Source: Vermamoeba vermiformis
Lineage: Eukaryota > Tubulinea > Echinamoebida
DNA: 64,000 nt
Reading direction: 5' to 3'
Assembly (NCBI GenBank): GCA_045837725.1
Contig: JBEWZL010000115.1
Span: forward strand, 62,001 to 126,000
The notes under the pieces were generated by a model, which saw only the letters and a list, made by a program, of their open reading frames with translations, did no database searches and was not told the origin of the DNA. Positions 34,649 to 46,123 of the stretch are shown here, piece after piece. The translations under genes and the position numbers were made by a program. How positions within the stretch are numbered: the stretch's first letter is position 1; each line of letters starts with the position of its first letter.

Positions 34649-34902
34649 GTGCCAATAGCGAGTGACAATGGTGGATCGGATCCGCATCACATAAAATTGT
34701 CCTAAAGTCGGCACATAAGCAGTGCATTTGTACAGTTCTTAAAATGTAAAGTGGTACTTGTAGGTCTGTGCGCGAGGGTAAATAAAATTTTGCTTGATCT
34801 CATTTTTGTTATTTTATCGCGTATTGACGCCAGAGCTGCTAGTGGCCCTACTATTACTCGCACCTTACTTACATAACATAACAGCTCTATTTACCTAGCA
34901 CC

Positions 34903-36975
34903 ATGGCCGACGAAAGGTTAACCAGAATTGCGATTGTTAACCAAGACAAATGCAAGCCCAAGAAGTGTCGTCATGAATGCAAACGCAATTGCCCTGTCGT
35001 GCGCATGGGTAAATTATTTATTAATGGACTATACGCTTTACTTAACTAAATAATTTATTAATATTTTTGTGATAATTGATAATTGCCCAGATTAAGCCTT
35101 GCTAACCAGACAGAATGATTTTACGCAATAATTAAGTACTTAAAAATAATTTAACAGGCAAATTGTGCATTGAAGTCACTCAAGACGCCAAGTCGGCTCT
35201 GATCAGTGAGCCGTTGTGCATCGGTTGTGGTATCTGCGTCAAGAAATGTCCTTTTGAGGCGATTGCGATTATTAACTTGCCTAAGAACTTGAATAAGGAT
35301 ACCACGCACAGGTACGGATTCATAACTCATTTATTCTCTGGATCGCAGATCTCCAATTTTTTTCTCATTATCCGCTTTGCTGGCAGTACTAACAGTGCTC
35401 TCTAGATACGGACCCAATCAGTTCAAATTACATCGTCTGCCCACCCCTCGACCCAATGAAGTGCTTGGCTTGGTCGGTTCTAACGGTACTGGCAAGTCCA
35501 CGGCGCTCAAGATCTTGTCCGGCAAATTGAAGCCGAACTTGGGCCGCTTTGATGACCCGCAGCCTGATTGGAAAGAGATCTTGGCCTACTTCCGCGGCTC
35601 TGAGCTGCAGAACTACTTCACAAAGATCATCGAAGAGAAGTTGAAGGCGATCATCAAGCCACAATACGTCGACAATATTCCGCGCATTGCCCCGAAGAAG
35701 ACGGTGAAAGAGATCTTGGAGTCGAAGAACGAGCGCAACAACGCCGCGCACATGATTGAAGAGCTCGAACTCACCTCCGTGCTCGATCGACTCGTCGGGG
35801 ACCTCTCTGGTGGTGAGCTGCAACGCTTTGCCATTGCGCTCGCGTGCGTGCAAGAGGCTGACGTGTACATGTTCGATGAGCCCTCGTCCTATCTCGACAT
35901 TAAGCAGCGTCTCAATGCAGCGCGCACGGTGCGTGGCATTCTCGAGTACCACTCGGCCACACTCGCGCGTCAGAACTACGTGATTGTGGTGGAACACGAT
36001 CTCTCCGTGCTCGACTACCTCTCCGACCTCATCTGCTGTCTCTACGGTCAGCCTGGTGCCTATGGTGTGGTCACCCTGCCCTTCGGTGTGCGCGAGGGCA
36101 TCAATATCTTCTTGGCTGGATTTATTCCCACGGAAAATCTCCGATTCCGAGATGACGAGCTCACCTTCAAAGTCGCGGACACTTTGGACCGCGAGTCTGC
36201 GCGTCACCGTCAATTCAAGTACCCCGACATGAAGAAAACTCTCGGCGACTTCTCGCTGGCCGTGAAGCAAGGTTCGTTCACTGAATCTGAAATCATTGTC
36301 ATGCTCGGTCAGAACGGCACGGGCAAGACCACCATGATTCGTCTGCTCGCTGGTGCACTCAAGCCCGACGAGCAAGTCGATGTGCCCGAGCTCAACGTCT
36401 CCTACAAGCCGCAAAAGATTGCCCCCAAGTTCCCCGGCACTGTGCGTCAACTGCTGTTCCAGAAGCTCAAGGACAGCTGGATGCACCCTCAATTCACCAG
36501 CGATGTCGTCAGACCCATGCAGATCGAGCCCCTCTTGGATCAGGAGGTCAAAGTGCTCTCTGGCGGTGAATTGCAACGTCTCGCTTTGGTGCTGTGTCTC
36601 GGTCAAGCAGCAGACATCTACCTCATCGACGAGCCCTCGGCCTACCTCGACTCCGAGCAGCGTATCATTGCCTCCAAGGTGATCAAGCGCTTCATCTTGC
36701 ACGCGAAGAAGACTGCATTCATTGTCGAGCACGATTTTATCATGGCCACCTACCTCGCTGATCGTGTCATTGTGTTCGACGGCACGCCTTCAGTGAGCAG
36801 CACTGCACAGACCCCTCAGTCCTTGTTGACGGGCATGAACAGCTTCTTGAAGTCCTTGGAGATCACTTTCAGACGCGATCCTACCAACTATCGCCCTCGT
36901 ATCAACAAGTTCAAGTCCGTTATGGACCGTGAACAGAAAGAGGCTGGCAACTACTTCTACTTGGATGAAAACTAA
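34903..36975 (+). CDS. ABCE1: ABCE1/Rli1 ribosome-recycling ATPase
   Basis: Three exons (34903-35008, 35158-35311, 35406-36975) give 609 residues, near the usual 600. The N-terminus holds two 4Fe-4S clusters (eight cysteines, including [15 protein letters not shown] and [16 protein letters not shown]). Two ABC ATPase halves follow. The first has Walker [13 protein letters not shown], signature [13 protein letters not shown] and Walker [13 protein letters not shown]. The second has [24 protein letters not shown] and [12 protein letters not shown]. The hinge and helix-loop-helix are present. It splits 80S ribosomes after termination and is essential. Codon use is strongly biased (GAG, CTC, AAG), as expected for a highly expressed gene. 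Exons 1 and 2 are split within the iron-sulfur domain by the window's larger introns (149 and 94 bases). Confidence 0.97.
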
Positions 36976-37862
36976 GCTTTTGTTTTTTTTGTAGTGACTG
37001 ACGTCACAATTATTGTATTGCGAACTTAAATTTAATTTGAAACTCTTTCGATGGTTTTTGAACACCCGGCATTCAGCATGGCAAATAGATTGTTTGTCCA
37101 AGTACACCTGATGCAAGTAATTGAAACTCTCTGGGTTGAAAAGAGTGGTCGAAGTGCTTTAATAGTCTCATATTCAAACGTTGCCGGGGGGGGGGAAGGG
37201 GCCTACTTGGCCCATGAAGTGGCTAATCAATACTGTAATCCAGGTTAATGTTGGGATGTAGTTCTGAAGAGAATTAGTGGCTAGGTATGCGGTTGACGGC
37301 GCTTGTTGAAAAGTAGTGTACTGCAAAACTTTCTCCTCCAATCTAGGTTCAAAGCCTCTTGCTTTGGCATTGCCCCTATTGCTGCAGCAGAGCAGCTCAG
37401 AAAGACACAGATCCCATTTTGTACCCTGGCAAAAAGAGCTGAAGTTAGTAATTAACGAAATCAATTCTGTTTGCTGCTGTAGGTAGAGCCTAGTTAGGAT
37501 ACTGCTAGGTAGGAGCTTTCCATCCACCTCAGCTTCCAGCCACCTAGTGATCACCCTGTCCAGATCGGACGCCTGTCCACAGGACCCCGCGGATGGACGC
37601 CATGGACACTCTGTCTATGGACGGACATTCTGTCTAATTTGGGCAGGACGACCTCCTATTGAAAAGACAGTTTCACGAAGGCATTTACTAGGATGGAAAT
37701 CTGCAATTCCACAAAAATGCTCGTTGTCACATTGCATTCTTTGAATTCTTTCTCACTCCTCGAAGTTCATAAAATTGTCTTGTGACAGGGCTGCTGGATG
37801 CTCAAGGTCCCACCAGCCCAACTAGGATTTAGTAGTTAGCCACAATGATGCAGGCAGCGGAC

Positions 37863-37881
37863 GTCCCGTCCGGCAAAAATT
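37863..37881 (+). repeat. 19-base inverted repeat, left arm
   Basis: GTCCCGTCCGGCAAAAATT is the reverse complement of 38471-38489 with one mismatch. The arms are about 590 bases apart inside the gene-free stretch. Confidence 0.6.
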
Positions 37882-38470
37882 GGACACCACCACAGACCAC
37901 GTGTCGGCCAACCATACATCATATAGTATGAAGATTTTAACAAGATTTCTTATGCCATGTATATGATTAAGCATATCCCTTCTTATAAAAAGGTTTGCCA
38001 CCATACTGGACAAAGTTACAACACAAAAAAGTTAGATGATTCAAAAAAAATTTCATAGCTAGGCGACAATGCATTGTAGCCAAAGATCAGGGTGGCATAA
38101 AATACGTATGGTTGTGTTGTGCCAAACATGTGCTGGTGGGTGGGTTCATACTTAATGCTGAAAATTTACAATTGCTGCCACTACAATATCTTTGATGATT
38201 ACTTATATTTTCTTGTTAGATAGTGAGGTCTAGGAGTTTCTACTAAAGTTTCAATGGTATTGCAGCCAATAGAACAAAGTTCTAGTACTTAAGTTCTTTG
38301 CAGAACATTGCCATTTTCAGCCTCTGGCGTTTAGCCCAAAGCCTCCTGACGCCAATAGTGGCTTCTTGGGTCCACTGATGCTAATGGCCGAGTTAGGTAT
38401 AAGTTGGTCAATTACTAACACACCGGACGCAGCGACCCCGGACGGACGCAATGTCCACTGACAGACGAAA

Positions 38471-38489
38471 AATTTTTGGCGGACGGGAC
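38471..38489 (-). repeat. 19-base inverted repeat, right arm
   Basis: AATTTTTGGCGGACGGGAC pairs with 37863-37881 (18 of 19 positions). The flanks also share GGACACC-type words. Confidence 0.6.
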
Positions 38490-39283
38490 ACCACTTTGGC
38501 ATCAATTTTTAACTACACTGCTTGGGCCGGCGGACGACCTCCAATATATTGTCCCTAGCTATGCAAAATCTTCATTGTAAGTTTGTCAGATGGTGGCACA
38601 CCTTTTTTAAACAAAGGGATATCAATCATAACAGTCATAATTAAAATCTCATGTATGTCAGGAGGTCCAATTTTTGCCGACGGCCAAGGATTCTTGGAAC
38701 CCTTTATTCTGCTATGGCCCGAGGACCTAGGCAGAAACTTTTTTTTGAACAGACCCTGCAATGTCGTGTTACCCTTGTAATCAAACGTGCAAAGTGTGGT
38801 AAAGAGACAGTTCTACAGGCCTTTGAGGGACTTTACAATTCTTACAAATCTTTATGCACATCAACACTAAAGTTGCTGGACACCAGAATTAGATGCTGAT
38901 TATTTGAGGAGAAAAGGGGAGGCAGAGGCTCTCTTCTGACCCAGGAGGTCATCGCCCAATGATGTTGTTGAGTTCTGAAAGCAGGAGTAACCAGAATGAT
39001 GGTCACCTTAGCATTAGTTCTATCCCAATTTTGCATGCCAGAAGTTATTAAAAATATGCCATAAAATCTAAACTTGAACATCAAAAGTATGCAGCACCGA
39101 AGGCAGTCTCCAACAGCAAGGTTTCTTAGTTGTACGTTTTGCATCTCTCAAGTCAAACGACATCCTTAACTCTAGTTATGCAACGGTCTGTGACAGATCA
39201 ACGGAGTTTGAAAATAAATTTTGAGCACGTGCTTTGCAGCAGTCACTGAGAATTCCGCACAGTTATTGACAGGTACAGTTCAA

Positions 39284-41168
39284 ATGAGGGCACAACAATG
39301 CGCGCACAAACTCTTCAATTATATTTGCAAGCGTAATAATCGCCCAGATAAATTGTCTTGGTCAGTGCCGCAATCGAGGAGGCATTCAACTCTGCCGCGA
39401 TCTGCTAACAAAACAATATTCGCATTGTCATCCGCTCCAGGTCGCGCAGGAATATCAGTAATTCGCATCTCTGGTCCTAAAGCTGCTCAGGTATGGGGTG
39501 CAACGACCAGATCTGGATCTAAAAAGACACGAATTATTATTAGTAATGATGCAACAGCGTGATATTTAGCTATTATTATTATTAATGTACCGATTTATTT
39601 ATCCCTCTTCCATGCGTTAATAAGTGAACTCACAGGTCGTTGAGCGCATGACTGATCTGACGCAGATGCCACCACCCCGCGTAATGACTAAAACAAAGCT
39701 GTATGCTGCGAATAGCAATGACAAAAATAGCACAGTTGCTTTGATGAACACAGCCCAGCGAGATCTGCTGGACGAATTGCTGCTGGTGTACTTCAAATCC
39801 GGTCAGTCGTGGACTGGCGAGGACACTATCGAGCTCTATTGTCACGGTAGGGCACTGTTACGCGTATAGTACTCACAACGACGTTAATGACCTGTTGCAT
39901 CCGCTGACAGGTAGCACGGCCATTGTGCGCGATGTACTTGCCAATTTAGGACAATTGCCTGAATTCGTGCCAGCTGCCGCGGGAGATTTCGCACGTCGCG
40001 CACTGATCGCTGGCCGCTTGTCCGATGTGACAGCAGTGGAGGGCCTGGCAGATCTGTTGTCCGCTGAGACCTCCACGCAGCGACAAGCCGCGCTGTGGGC
40101 CCTGCGCGGTCACGTGGGCGAGATATATCGGAGATACAGCCGCGAACTCACCAAGTGTCTCGCGTACTGCGAGGCCCTGATTGATTTTGGCGAGGACGAG
40201 GGCGTTGAAGTGCAGCACGAGTCTAAAAATAGCAGCACGTCGTTCTTTGATTCAGTGAAACAGACTTTAATCTCGCTGCGAGATCAAATGTCACGTGATC
40301 TCGTGCTGGCGCGCAAGAGTCAGCTGATACGCAGTGGTGTGCACGTGACAGTGCTGGGTCGGGCCAATGCGGGCAAGTCGAGTGTCATGAATCGACTCGC
40401 GCGGCGTGACGTGTCCATCGTGTCACCCATACGCGGCACCACGCGCGATGTGGTGCGAGCTCGCGTGGAGATACAGGGCATGGCGGTGGAGCTGAGTGAC
40501 ACTGCGGGACTGAATGCCAGCACGGCAGATCCCCTCGAGATTGAAGGCATCCGTCGCACACGTGACTTGCACGCGCACGAGACTGACATCACACTGGCCC
40601 TGGTAGATCTCGAGGCCCTGGTAGATGTCAAAACACTGCTCGCAGCACACCAGGACACGCTCGATATGGTAGTGGCACACAACACGCGCACGATACTCGT
40701 GTTCAACAAGCTCGATCTCGTAGCGGAGAAATTCACTCGCGAAGAATTGTTGCAAAGTATCTCCGCAGAGCTCCCCGATTCACTGAAAGCCGCGTCACGT
40801 GTGTTGGTATCGTGCGCGAGTGGCGAGGGATTGGACCAGTTGATGACCCTGCTCGAACAGCACGTGACTGCAGTGTACGCTGCGGGAGATACAGCGGAGA
40901 ATCAGGCCCCCGTAGTGATTCGCGAACGACATAGGCGCGAACTGGAAGAATGTGTCACGTGCTTGAACGAATTCATCGGTAAGAAACACGTGATTTGTCC
41001 AAGGGTACACTACAATAACCAAATTTAGATACGGCAAGAGTGGAACAGATCGAGATCGGAGCGGAACAACTTCGCCGTGCCATTCGCGCGCTCGGTCGCA
41101 TCACAGGTCACGTGGACGTTGAAGCCCTGCTCGATGTCATCTTTAGAGATTTTTGCATCGGCAAATAA
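39284..41168 (+). CDS. GTPBP3: Mitochondrial tRNA-modification GTPase (MnmE/MSS1/GTPBP3)
   Basis: Four exons (39284-39490, 39636-39846, 39911-40978, 41029-41168) give 541 residues. The N-terminus is basic and Ser-rich, as for a mitochondrial presequence. Then comes the formyl-THF-binding fold ([35 protein letters not shown]), the helical domain, and an inserted G domain with [25 protein letters not shown] and NKLD. The last residues are the diagnostic FCIGK, whose Cys is needed for catalysis. With its MTO1 partner it builds the 5-taurinomethyl or carboxymethylaminomethyl group on wobble U34 of mitochondrial tRNAs. Relative to the family there is a Ser/Asn/Thr-rich insert near residue 125. AATAAA at 41164-41169 overlaps the stop codon. 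Confidence 0.95.
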
Positions 41169-41227
41169 ATCAGCGGACTTTATGTACAAATTAGGCAAGT
41201 GTTCTACAGTGACGACACGTGTCACAG

Positions 41228-42338
41228 CTACAGATTGACACCCGTGAGCAGTGCGTAACAGCGCTTGAGATTGGTGACAGCAGTGGTCACGTCGTCAAAC
41301 TGCAGCGCACTCACCACGTACTTGGCGTACTTTTGTGCCTCGATCAGCGCGTCATCACTCGGCTTGAACGCTCCGCTCACGTGATTGGTGGTCACGTGAT
41401 TGGTGGTCACGTGATTGGTGGTCACGTGCTGTTGTACAATCGGCACTGGATCTGGCACGTGTGACACTTGTTGCACAGGCACGTGATTGGTGACGGTGTA
41501 CTGTGTGGGCGGTACAGCGTTGCTATTTATAGACACGTGACTGTGGATGGGTGAAGTCGGTGTGGTGCTGGTCGGAGATATCATCGGAGATTGCGTGGCT
41601 GGCACGGTGTTCAGCGGTGAGCTCTGAGTGCCACTCAACTCCATAGCACTACTTGCAAATCCGGCAGTGAGCTCGGAGTCATCTCCGAAGTTAAGCTCAT
41701 CGCCACTCTGCGGAGGTGTCACGGGCCGTCCCTCGCGCACAGCAGTGTTGATCTGTCCTGCGCGCCACTTGGCATAGCGCACCAGCTCCGCAATCTCTGC
41801 GGGCAAGGCACCGAACAGCTTGCAGCACTCGAAGAAGATCGAGGCGTGCAGAAAGGCGCGCGCTGTCTCTTTGTTGGCGCGACCAGCTCTGTCGTCGTCA
41901 TCTGCGCGCTTGAATATGCGCGCTGCAAACTCGCGCATGTAAGTGTTCGCATCTGCACCTTTGAGCAGTCGATCGGCGACTGTCTTGTCTTGTTCGAGTC
42001 GATCCATCAGACTCAACAGATAGGCCTTAGACTCATCGCTGGGTGTCTTGGTGCGCAACTCAATGCCTTGTTGTACTGCATAATAGCGACCTATGAATCG
42101 AGCATTGTCAGTGAAATGCGAAATTGAAAAAAAGAAAAAATATTTTCATAATTATAGGAATGTGCAGTTATGATGTACAAAACCTAATTAATATTAACAG
42201 AACTATATTCTATAGCTAGTATATGAAAATCAACGTACAATAGTACGCAACAATTGGATCGTGCTTTTCTAATTGCTTTGCGGTTTTAATAAACCGTTCA
42301 ATGGGCTTTAATCCTGCTGGTACTGCTGGTTCTGCCAT
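41228..42338 (-). CDS. VTA1: VTA1/LIP5, activator of the VPS4 ATPase
   Basis: Two exons (42338-42239 and 42090-41228) give 320 residues, the usual size. The N-terminal MIT-like helices are typical: GLKPIERFIKTAKQLEKHDP, VAYYCRYYAVQQGIELR, then FFECCKLFGALPAEIAELVR and YAKWRAGQINTAV. A low-complexity linker follows, with repeated HVTTN units, and then the C-terminal VSL domain (SDDALIEAQKYAKYVVSALQ, TAVTNLKRCYALL). Vta1 binds ESCRT-III tails and stimulates Vps4 during multivesicular body formation. The linker repeats come from a 15-base tandem DNA repeat carrying CACGTG (see repeat entry). The stop lies 60 bases from the GTPBP3 stop. Confidence 0.93.
41378..41428. repeat. 15-base tandem repeat carrying an E-box in each unit
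   Basis: Three exact units of CACGTGATTGGTGGT (41378-41392, 41393-41407, 41408-41422) are followed by a fourth CACGTG (41423-41428). The array is in frame within VTA1 and encodes His-Val-Thr-Thr-Asn repeats. A related CACGTGATTGGTGA lies 50 bases further on. Confidence 0.85.
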
Positions 42339-42528
42339 TACTATAGATTATTGTTATGGTGGTGCCTGTGTTTCTTGTAAATAATGCGTGTAAGTGCCGC
42401 AACAAGTGACACAATTTTCCCCCGAGCACGTGATCACTCTTTTTGACACGTGACTCGATCAGTGTACGAGAGTTAACGGTCAGGATCAGGATTAATATAA
42501 CACAGTTTATTTACAAGGGTAAGCAGCA

Positions 42529-44754
42529 CTACTGCGCAGGAGTGTTGGAGGGTTCAGAAGTCGTGGATGTGCTCGTGTTCTTCTTGGAGGCACTCGCTGC
42601 TGCCGCTGCTGAGGTGTTGGTCTTGCGTCCTGGCCGCTTCTTGCCGCGTCGCTGCAAGAGACAGGTTAGCTACAGCCACTGCTGCCACACAACTACGTAC
42701 CGTGGTGATCTTGGAGAGCAGCACTTGCTCCAGGGTCGTGACCTCCTCAGCCTTCTTCTTCGCCTCGCTCTGTTCGTGCATCTTGGGCACGGCGAGTTGC
42801 GCGAGTCTCTTGTTGTTCGCAGCATTGAGGGTGAGCTGTTCGCGCAGCTGTTGTTGCAACTTCTTGAGCTCTTGCAGTATCTCATCGTCTTCACCGATCT
42901 CCACGGGTGTGGCTGTGGGCTGTGCGGACACGACAGGCGCACTCGATGGCGGGGGCTGCGCGGGGTGTTAGTGCTGACACTAGCGTAGGACGTGGGTACT
43001 TACTTCCGGCTCGGAGAGATCGAGTCCGAGATTCATGAGCTCTTGCTTGATCTTTTCATTCAACAGCAGCTGACTCTGATAGCTGTACCCCTCTACTGGT
43101 GCAATGCCGAGTGGTATGGCGAGTCCTAGCGGATTGTTTGGATAGTTGGGGGCGCCATAGCCTCCATTCTCGTACTCGCCACCGAAAGGATCGGCCCCGT
43201 AACCCGACACGGAGCGATTGAGTGGCATGGTGCCAGACCTGTTGAATGGATTGCCCTGTCGTCCGTCCATGGCTTTTTTGTTGAGCGGACTCTGGCCGTA
43301 CGAGCCAGGCAAGGTCAAGTGCTCCTCCAACATGGCTGACAGAATGCGCGAGGTAAAGTTCTCGCAGCGCACGGGCTCCTCTTCCGCGAAGTGATCTTTG
43401 CCCTGCGCGAGCATGTTGTTGTCGCCAAAGCCGTCCAGTCCCTCGTCGTGGCCCATGTCACCAAACTGACCGCGCGAGGTGGTGAGTCGCGAGGACTGCC
43501 GACCGTAGCTGGTGTCAATGCCCTTCTCGTCCTCCTCTTGCCACACATCTTTGTAGTGCGGGCCCAGTGCAGGCAGTTGAAAATAGACGTCGTCAGGATC
43601 AATGCCGTCATTCTTGGGCAGCAGCGCATCAATGTCTGCTTGCGTCAGATCTTGGAAATAGGGCTCTAAATTCTTCCAGAAGTTGGGCGGTGTGCAGTAG
43701 TAGGGATGCGGCGCGTCCAAGTTCTCGGGATCGGAGTCGTACGAGCCATAGCCTGCCTCTTGTCCACCACTCGTGGGACTGCTCGGCTGCTTCTTCTTCT
43801 GCTTCTTGCGCGTGCTGCTGCGCGTTTTGGGCTGTTGCTTCTTCTTGGTGCTCTGCGTGTTGCCTGCTTGACCCGCGCCTTGCGGAGTGGCGGGTGTGCC
43901 TGGTGCGCCTGCCTTCTTGTCGTTCTTCTTGCCTCGTCCGCGACTGTGCGGCATGTTAAATGTGTCCAAGCCCTCCACGCCGATCAGTCCTGATTGGTCG
44001 AGCAAGTGCGATGAGGACTGACTTCGATTTTCAAAGTCGCTGTCGCTGTCCTCGTCCTCATCCACGCCCGTTTGATACGAGCTCGCAGGACTCTGCGGTG
44101 TGCCTACGCCCTCTTCGCGCTTGCGTTTGTTCTGACGCGAGGAGGGTCGACCGCGACCACGTGGTTGCACCGGTGGCTCGTCCAGTGCCATGTCATCGCT
44201 CTCCGCGTGCTCGCCAGGACGAGTGCGCTTGCCCTTGCTCGGTGTGCCCGAGTGTGGGGGCAGCAGTGGTGCACCTGTCATGGCATCGCGTCCTCCACCA
44301 CTCAACCGGATCTTGATCTTCAGCGGATTCTCTGTCATCTTCGCCCCTGGAGGCTCAGCTGCAGGATAAGGAGGTGGATTCATAGCATTGGGGTCCACAG
44401 GTTGATCGAGTCCTCCTTCGCTCTTCACTTGTCCGATTTTGAGCACGAGTTTAAGGTTGTTTGGATTGGTTGACGCGCTTTTAGCTGGTCTTGGCTTGTT
44501 TACATCGCTGTATGTGACGTCTTCGGAGTCCATGCTTGCATTGTCTTGCAAGTCACTGTATTCTCCGTCTCTAGTAAAAATTCGAGTCAAATCAGCTTCG
44601 GTAATTCGGCGCAAATAAATAATTATTTTTAAAAAACCTAGAAAAAATTGCCAATGCTAACAAAAACACTTTCATCACAATACTCGTCGCTATATATGCA
44701 AATAAATTGTTACCCTGAATATTGCTTCTTGTTGGCTTGTTTTCGTTTGCTCAT
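42529..44754 (-). CDS. TADA3: Transcriptional adaptor ADA3
   Basis: Four exons (44754-44714, 44570-43004, 42955-42701, 42651-42529) give 661 residues, longer than animal TADA3 (about 430) because of a 300-residue disordered, basic N-terminal part. Conserved blocks: PNFWKNLEPYFQDLTQADID and LPALGPHYKDVWQEED (compare RFWASVEPY and IPPLGKHYSQRWAQED in TADA3), ENFTSRILSAMLEEHL, then LNEKIKQELMNLGLDL and a long coiled coil (DDEILQELKKLQQQLREQL). Ada3 joins ADA2 and GCN5 in the SAGA/ATAC histone acetyltransferase module in the nucleus. Basic runs such as KKKQQPKTRSSTRKKQKKK are likely nuclear localisation signals. Exon 1 joins exon 2 in phase via an acceptor at 44571, which supports this start. Confidence 0.87.
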
Positions 44755-45025
44755 CGCGACACGTCGCCGCGATAATCGAGAGTGATTTGAAAATAGCGCT
44801 GACTAGTAGTAGCAGTGTGATGCGAATAAATGCTGAGCTGCAACTATCAAAGTTCAATTATCATTCACTGCTGTGCTGTTCACTGTGCTGCCTGGTGCTG
44901 AAATTGACCGTTGTGCGGTGTCTAGTTTTATCAGCACGAACATCACTAGTGCAACACTGCAGGACTTAGGGCGTGCTGCACATTACTTCAATATTGCATA
45001 CCAGCGACAAAACACGAGCAAGCAG

Positions 45026-46002
45026 ATGGAGATCGAGCAAAGTACCGAGCCCTACGAACAGTAATTAGTCTCGCTAAACTTACCGCCACCTTGTTGCCCA
45101 TCGTGTACTAATAATTAATTGCTCAGATTAAAGCGTCATTGGTTAAATGAGCAGAACGCACCAGAGATCTTACCTTACCAACGCGAGGCCGTAGAAGATT
45201 TGCTGGAGCTCGTTGAAAATCAAGTAAGTATGCTACACGCAATGCATAATAGTACTTTATTGACCGCGGCGTAATTGCTGCATTTAAATTATCAATTAAT
45301 TTTGGCGCATTTTATGGGCGCGCAATTATCGTACGCGTGTCAATTTATACGCTGACCTCGTAACTCATTGTATATAATAGCAACAATTACTGCTCGAAGC
45401 AGATGATGCAGACAAGCAATTTCTCGCCAATCTCTACACGATGGAAATCAATCGCATCCAGTACTTGCTGCAGTGCTATCTGCGTTGTCGCTTGATGAAG
45501 GTACTATTCGCCCACTCCAGCTCTATTAGGCTGCTAACACGTCTCAGATCGAACAACACTGTCTGTACATCCTCGCAGCCCCCACCATGACCGCACGCCT
45601 CTCCGCCGCAGAGCTCGAGTACGCGCAGGGCTACAAGTCGCTGCTCAGCACGCACTTGCACGCTGCATTCCTCAACGAGCTGCCTGAACCACTGCGCAGG
45701 ATTGACGACAACAAGGACGGTGTCAATATGGGTACGTATACTGTACTGTCGACCTAATCTGCCCCGTATTGACTTGCACAGTACGCGAACCGAATCTGGA
45801 TCAGCATGTGTTGTGTGTCGTGGATGAGAACATTGGCAACTTCTCCGTAGATAAGGAGTACGTACCATGAGTCATAGTGTGGCATATTAACAGTCTTGCT
45901 AGTCGTGACAGCACCGTGCCGCTGAGCAAAGGTCAGATCTTTGCCTCACGTTATTGCAACATCTCGGGTCTGTTGTTGGCGAACAGAGTGCATCTAGTGT
46001 AG
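45026..46002 (+). CDS. GINS4: GINS complex subunit SLD5
   Basis: Six exons (45026-45060, 45127-45223, 45381-45500, 45548-45731, 45782-45857, 45903-46002) give 203 residues, close to the family size (about 220). Signatures: LKRHWLNEQNAPEILPYQRE, LYTMEINRIQYLLQCYLRCR, LSAAELEYAQGYKSLLSTHL, and the B domain with VREPNLDQHVLCVV, TVPLSKGQIFASRYCNISGL. SLD5 is the scaffold of the four-subunit GINS ring, part of the CMG replicative helicase. The gene is divergent from TADA3 (271 bases between starts) and converges on TUP1. Confidence 0.93.
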
Positions 46003-46123
46003 TATAGTAATGTAATTCATGTATAAAGCTGTTGTTATAACTACTCTTATTTGACAAGGTTTATTTATATACGCAAAGTTTTCAAACAAAAAAGGGGATC
46101 TTACATGCAACTTACAACAGCGA

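Larger units (their letters stand above)
36976..39283. other. 2.3-kb gene-free stretch with degenerate dispersed and inverted repeats
   Basis: No conserved coding segment, spliced gene or RNA gene can be read here. The longest frame (37554-37174, minus) has no recognisable domain. Composition differs from the neighbours: AT-richer, no CTA(A/T)4TAG words, and clusters of GGACGGAC and GTCC. Two similar blocks around 37560-37660 and 38420-38545 share ACCCCG, ATGGACGC/ACGGACGC and GGACGACCTCC. A third block (37855-37885) matches the second in reverse. This pattern suggests a decayed mobile element or satellite-like insert, family unknown. There are no clear ends or target duplications. Confidence 0.5.

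Noticed and set aside
35428-36732. 434-codon minus-strand frame
   Set aside because: It lies wholly opposite the ABCE1 exon, whose protein is conserved throughout. The antisense frame is a by-product of strong codon bias.
37300-37380. Possible tRNA gene around a GGTTCAAAGCC box
   Set aside because: The T-stem does not pair beyond two or three bases and no A-box, anticodon arm or acceptor stem can be drawn.
37174-37554. 126-codon minus-strand frame in the gene-free stretch
   Set aside because: It has no domain and low-complexity ends next to a G run. It is not supported as a gene.
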